Source: Bacteroidia bacterium
GTDB lineage: Bacteria > Bacteroidota > Bacteroidia > CAILMK01 > JBBDIG01
Direction: 5' to 3'
Assembly: GCA_040880525.1 (NCBI GenBank)
Contig: JBBDIG010000020.1
Span: 1 to 35,697, forward strand
DNA length: 35,697 nucleotides
Shown: piece after piece, positions 32,768 to 35,697 of the stretch
Numbering within the stretch: the first letter of the stretch is position 1
Layout: every line of letters begins with the position of its first letter
Notes under the pieces: model-generated
The model's database searches: none
Seen by the model: the letters and a program-made list of their open reading frames with translations, nothing else
Told to the model about the DNA's origin: nothing
Made by a program: the position numbers and the translations under genes

Positions 32768-34030
32768 ATGACGAGACATTTCTACCTCCTCTCTCTGTAC
32801 GTTTTATTTCCCTTTCTTCTTGCATCCCAAACTCTTCCTTATGCGTCAGCTTATGACAATTGGCGCGCAGGTGCTGGGACCCAAAGCGTTTCTACGGAAT
32901 TAAATTTTCTTCTGGGAAGCAATACGGTGCAAAACAGCTTTATTTCTAACTACTATTTTGGCGGCTTCATTGAAGAAGATAAAATAGAAACGGCTGCCGG
33001 TAAACTGCTGATCAACAATACTGCTGGCCTGGATCTGAATTTTAGTACCGGCTATTTTAATAAAAAGGATACGGCTGCCGACAAAGGCTTTCATTATGGT
33101 ATTAGCGTCAATTACCTGCAACACTACTCCGTTGCCTTCCCTGATGATTTTTTCCGGCTTATATTTCAGGGAAACTCCCGGTTCAAAGGCGAGTCAGCCA
33201 ATTTATCTGAAACAGAATATGATGATTATGCTTATTCCTCGGTAAAATTTCATGGGGTTAAGCAGTTTTCTGGTGCAAATTCGAACTGGCTTGCCGGGGG
33301 TGCATTGGCATTTGTATCGGGCCATCTGTATAAGGATCTGAATATTTCGCAAGGGAACTTGTATACGAGCAGCAATGCGGATTCGCTTCAGTTATCACTT
33401 CAGATGAATTTTGAACAAACCGGCCAGCCAGGAAATCTTGATCTCAGAGGAGCCGGGGTCGCTGCAGATTTGTTCGTTTCTTGGGAAAAGGGAAATAGCA
33501 TAGTCTCATTCTATGGATTGGATTTAGGCTTCATCCGGTGGAATGATCAGTCGGAACTACTCAGTATTGATACATCAATAAGTTTTACGGGAGTAGATGT
33601 GCGCTCATTAATTTCCGGTGAAGCCAGCGCTGATCTTGAAACCTCGCTGGATAGCCTTGAGGCAAGATTGGGTGGCGTAGCGAAAGGAGAAGCCGTTTCT
33701 AAAATGCTGCCTTTCCGGCTGAAACTTAATTTTAAAAGGAAAATTGAGATCTGGAAAAGTGAGGTTGATATTGGTGCGTTCTACCAAAGAACAGATGGCT
33801 ATTTTCCGCTGATGTATGTGAATTTTGAGAAGCATTTGATGAATTGGTTGAAAATTCAAACAGGCTATAGCTATGGTGCTTATGGAATGGGCGGAGTAGC
33901 TTTAGGACTGAGCACTAATCTGAATGAGCGGTTTTTCTTCAGTGCCTCCACCTGGCATCTGGATGGCTTGCTGCTACCGCAAAATTTCCGAGGCCAAAGC
34001 CTCACTATCCGTAGCAGCTATCGCTTTTAA
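32768..34030 (+). CDS. Outer membrane beta-barrel protein (DUF5723-like)
   Basis: 420 aa with a Sec signal peptide (FYLLSLYVLFPFLLASQ, cleaved near residue 20) and a beta-rich body. The pattern resembles the DUF5723 and PorP/SprF-like outer-membrane barrels of Bacteroidota: aromatic, alternating strands (FHYGISVNYLQHYSVAF, LKIQTGYSYGAYGMGGVALGL, RFFFSASTWHLDGL) and a C-terminal strand ending in Tyr-Arg-Phe (SYRF), the usual BAM recognition end. A soluble insert at about 265-315 (SFTGVDVRSLISG, then LETSLDSLEARLGG) could be a periplasmic plug or extracellular loop. It begins 3 nt after the lipoprotein stop and certainly shares its transcript. Its stop codon interleaves with that of the convergent GH3 gene. 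Confidence 0.8.
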   Translation: MTRHFYLLSLYVLFPFLLASQTLPYASAYDNWRAGAGTQSVSTELNFLLGSNTVQNSFISNYYFGGFIEEDKIETAAGKLLINNTAGLDLNFSTGYFNKKDTAADKGFHYGISVNYLQHYSVAFPDDFFRLIFQGNSRFKGESANLSETEYDDYAYSSVKFHGVKQFSGANSNWLAGGALAFVSGHLYKDLNISQGNLYTSSNADSLQLSLQMNFEQTGQPGNLDLRGAGVAADLFVSWEKGNSIVSFYGLDLGFIRWNDQSELLSIDTSISFTGVDVRSLISGEASADLETSLDSLEARLGGVAKGEAVSKMLPFRLKLNFKRKIEIWKSEVDIGAFYQRTDGYFPLMYVNFEKHLMNWLKIQTGYSYGAYGMGGVALGLSTNLNERFFFSASTWHLDGLLLPQNFRGQSLTIRSSYRF

Positions 34031-35547
34031 GCCGGAGATTTCAGAAATTCATTGAGTTGCTCAATGATCTTTCGGTCATTCGCGAGACGGGGTACTTTGT
34101 TTTGCCCTCCGAGCTTCCCTTGTTGTTTCATCCATCGGTAAAAAGTACCGGGTTCCAACTTATGCATTACCGGCCTTTGAAGAGCCAAGTCATTAATCCG
34201 CTTTGCTTCATAGTCTGAATTTGTGCTGGTCAGCTTTTCATCGAGCAAATCAATAAAACGTTCAAAATCGTCCGGTTCAGTCTCAAATTCCAGGAACCAT
34301 TCGTGAGCTCCCTTTCCCTCTACAGAAAAATAAACAGGGCCGGCTGTGAAATCTGTCACGCTGCATCTCAATTCGTGACATGTTTCCGCAAGCGCCTTTT
34401 CTGCATCGCCTACCATCAGCTCTTCACCGAACGCATTGATAAAAGACTTTGTCCGACCTGTAATTTTTATGCGAAAAGGATCGAGGGAAGTAAAGCGAAT
34501 AGTATCTCCAATGTTGTAGCGCCACAACCCTGCATTCGTGGAAATGATCAGTGCATAATTGGTTTCGGTCTTCACATCCTCCAATGAAAGAGTCTGCGGA
34601 TCATCTTTCCCAATTTCGGTTTCCGGCAAAAATTCATAATAAATACCATTGTTCAGGAGAAGTAATAGTTCATCACTATCCCTCTGATCCTGAATTCCAA
34701 AAAAACCTTCTGAGGCATTATAAGTTTCCCAATAGTTCATTTTGCTGCTGCGTATCAATTCCTGGAAAAGATGACGATATGGGGAAAAACTCACTCCGCC
34801 ATGTACATATAGCTCAAGGGAAGGCCATACTTCACTCATATCGTTCTTACCCGTTATCTCAAATATTTTTTTGATCAATACAACCGTCCAGGTCGGCACT
34901 CCCACCATTTGTGAAACATCTTCCTGAATTGCCTGCCGCGCCATTTGCTCAATTTTATTTTCCCATTCGTCCATCAGCGCAATCCGCAAGTCCGGAGTTC
35001 GGTGAAGATTTGCCCACCATGGAACATTCTGAATAAGTATAGCCGATATATCTCCATATGAAAGCTCGTTGCTCACTTCACGAAGCTTATGGCTTCCCCC
35101 CATCACCAAGGCTTTTCCGGTAAATATCTGGGATTCCGGATATGCATTATAATAGAGCGCGTAGAGGTCCTTTCCGCCTTTATAATGACATTCTTCAAGC
35201 GCCTCAGCAGAAACAGGAATAAATTTGCTCTTATCCTGTGTAGTGCCTGAAGATTTGGAAAACCATTTAATTTTAGAAGGCCAGAGCAGGTTATTCTCTC
35301 CGTTCATCAGCCTTTCAATATAGGGCTTGTGCGATTCATAATCCTGTAAAGGCACCCGTGCTTTAAATTCCCTGGAAGTTTTGACAGATTGATATTGATA
35401 CTTTTTGCCCCACTCTGTATCGGATGCAGTCGAAATCAGGTTTTTCAGGAGATCACTCTGAGTCTCAATAGGATTATTGATAGCCTGGCCAAGCTCATTC
35501 AGGCGTTTTCTGATGAACCAGGAAAAAAGAGAGTTTATGATCTCCAT
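34027..35547 (-). CDS. GH3 family (acyl-acid amido synthetase-like) protein
   Basis: Cytosolic 506-aa protein of the GH3 superfamily, known in plants for adenylating jasmonate, auxin or benzoates and joining them to amino acids. Its N-terminal domain shows FSKSSGTTQDKSKFIPV, the ATP-binding motif 1 (SSGT) of this ANL-type enzyme, and later YNASEGFFGIQ and GLWRYNIGDTIRFT, corresponding to motifs 2 and 3. The C-terminal domain includes RTKSFINAFGEELMV. Bacterial GH3 proteins are widespread in Bacteroidota, usually as stand-alone genes, and their natural substrates are unknown. The ATG at 35547 is supported by a -7 box 29 nt upstream. Confidence 0.93.
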   Translation of the reverse strand: MEIINSLFSWFIRKRLNELGQAINNPIETQSDLLKNLISTASDTEWGKKYQYQSVKTSREFKARVPLQDYESHKPYIERLMNGENNLLWPSKIKWFSKSSGTTQDKSKFIPVSAEALEECHYKGGKDLYALYYNAYPESQIFTGKALVMGGSHKLREVSNELSYGDISAILIQNVPWWANLHRTPDLRIALMDEWENKIEQMARQAIQEDVSQMVGVPTWTVVLIKKIFEITGKNDMSEVWPSLELYVHGGVSFSPYRHLFQELIRSSKMNYWETYNASEGFFGIQDQRDSDELLLLLNNGIYYEFLPETEIGKDDPQTLSLEDVKTETNYALIISTNAGLWRYNIGDTIRFTSLDPFRIKITGRTKSFINAFGEELMVGDAEKALAETCHELRCSVTDFTAGPVYFSVEGKGAHEWFLEFETEPDDFERFIDLLDEKLTSTNSDYEAKRINDLALQRPVMHKLEPGTFYRWMKQQGKLGGQNKVPRLANDRKIIEQLNEFLKSPA

Positions 35548-35576
35548 ATAGAGTTATTGAGGTTGGTGTTGCGTGG

Positions 35577-35584
35577 CAAAAATA
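35577..35584 (-). promoter_or_regulatory. -7 promoter box for the GH3 gene
   Basis: Minus-strand TATTTTTG, an exact TAnnTTTG match, 29 nt before the GH3 ATG. No good TTTG at the -33 spacing. Confidence 0.45.
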
Positions 35585-35642
35585 CAAACAGGGGGCAAGG
35601 TTGTTTTGGTAATCAAATCAACGTGCCTACTAAATGAAACAC

Positions 35643-35678
35643 AAAAAAAGCTGCCTGTTTACCGAGGCAGCTTTTTTT
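35643..35678. terminator. Rho-independent terminator at right edge
   Basis: AAAAAAAGCTGCCT (35643-35656) pairs with AGGCAGCTTTTTTT (35665-35678) around an 8-nt loop. It reads equally in both directions. As the GH3 gene points away, it most likely ends a minus-strand gene lying just beyond the window. Confidence 0.9.
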
Positions 35679-35697
35679 ATGCTTTAAGACTAAGACC

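Noticed and set aside
1-35697. CRISPR arrays, transposons, tRNA or rRNA genes, toxin-antitoxin or restriction systems
   Set aside because: I looked for regularly spaced repeats, transposase or nuclease motifs and tRNA-like cloverleaf ends and saw none that would hold up.

Overview
The window is chromosomal DNA of a free-living Bacteroidota bacterium. A genus cannot be named from sequence alone. Pointers to the phylum are: the exact Bacteroidota -7 box TAnnTTTG upstream of many genes, twice with a TTG/TTTG -33 box 19-20 nt away; little sign of Shine-Dalgarno sequences; a type IX secretion (T9SS) C-terminal sorting domain; a PorD-like (DUF4835) protein; a serine-palmitoyltransferase-like enzyme; a 58-residue histone-H1-like protein; the Bacteroidota-type omega/Rpb6 RNA polymerase subunit; and many SPII lipoproteins. 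I saw no rRNA, tRNA, insertion sequence, prophage or CRISPR array.

Layout. 1-5.5 kb: a small lipocalin-like lipoprotein, a Kef-type cation:proton antiporter, a YceI-like periplasmic protein and, divergently, an RsmF/NOP2-type RNA m5C methyltransferase. 5.6-7.4 kb: three small plus-strand genes (family 2 glycosyltransferase, TfoX-N domain protein, VOC/glyoxalase protein). 7.4-12.4 kb: a tight minus-strand operon bamD-rpoZ-coaBC-porD-recN, which joins outer-membrane assembly, transcription, CoA synthesis, type IX secretion and DNA repair. 12.5-14.1 kb, divergent from it: the SPT-like gene with a textbook promoter, then the histone-H1-like gene and a bidirectional terminator. 14.1-22.1 kb, minus strand: an M16 peptidase pair (catalytic subunit plus lipoprotein partner with an extra C-terminal domain), a serine beta-lactamase-fold lipoprotein, a LysE-type exporter and a secreted T9SS cargo protein with Asp-box repeats. 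22.2-25.2 kb: an rfbC-like epimerase and a tryptophan 2,3-dioxygenase family gene (plus), converging on a minus-strand pair, birA and a histidine-phosphatase-fold protein that lacks its catalytic residues. 25.6-34.0 kb: a long plus-strand run, glmM, a NifS/IscS-like cysteine desulfurase, a TPR protein, an M48 (Ste24-like) membrane protease, and a large lipoprotein paired with an outer-membrane beta-barrel. 34.0-35.5 kb: a convergent GH3-family protein, with the terminator of a neighbouring gene at the right edge.

Much of the window serves the cell envelope: BamD, PorD, T9SS cargo, sphingolipid-type lipid synthesis, GlmM, RfbC, the M16 and M48 proteases and several lipoproteins. Most genes are recognisable housekeeping or envelope genes. 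The least explained parts are the lipoprotein/beta-barrel pair at 30.7-34.0 kb, which has its own well-formed promoter; the apparently dead phosphatase at 23.9-24.4 kb; and the C-terminal extension of the M16 partner subunit. I see no convincing defence island or other obviously new multi-gene system.
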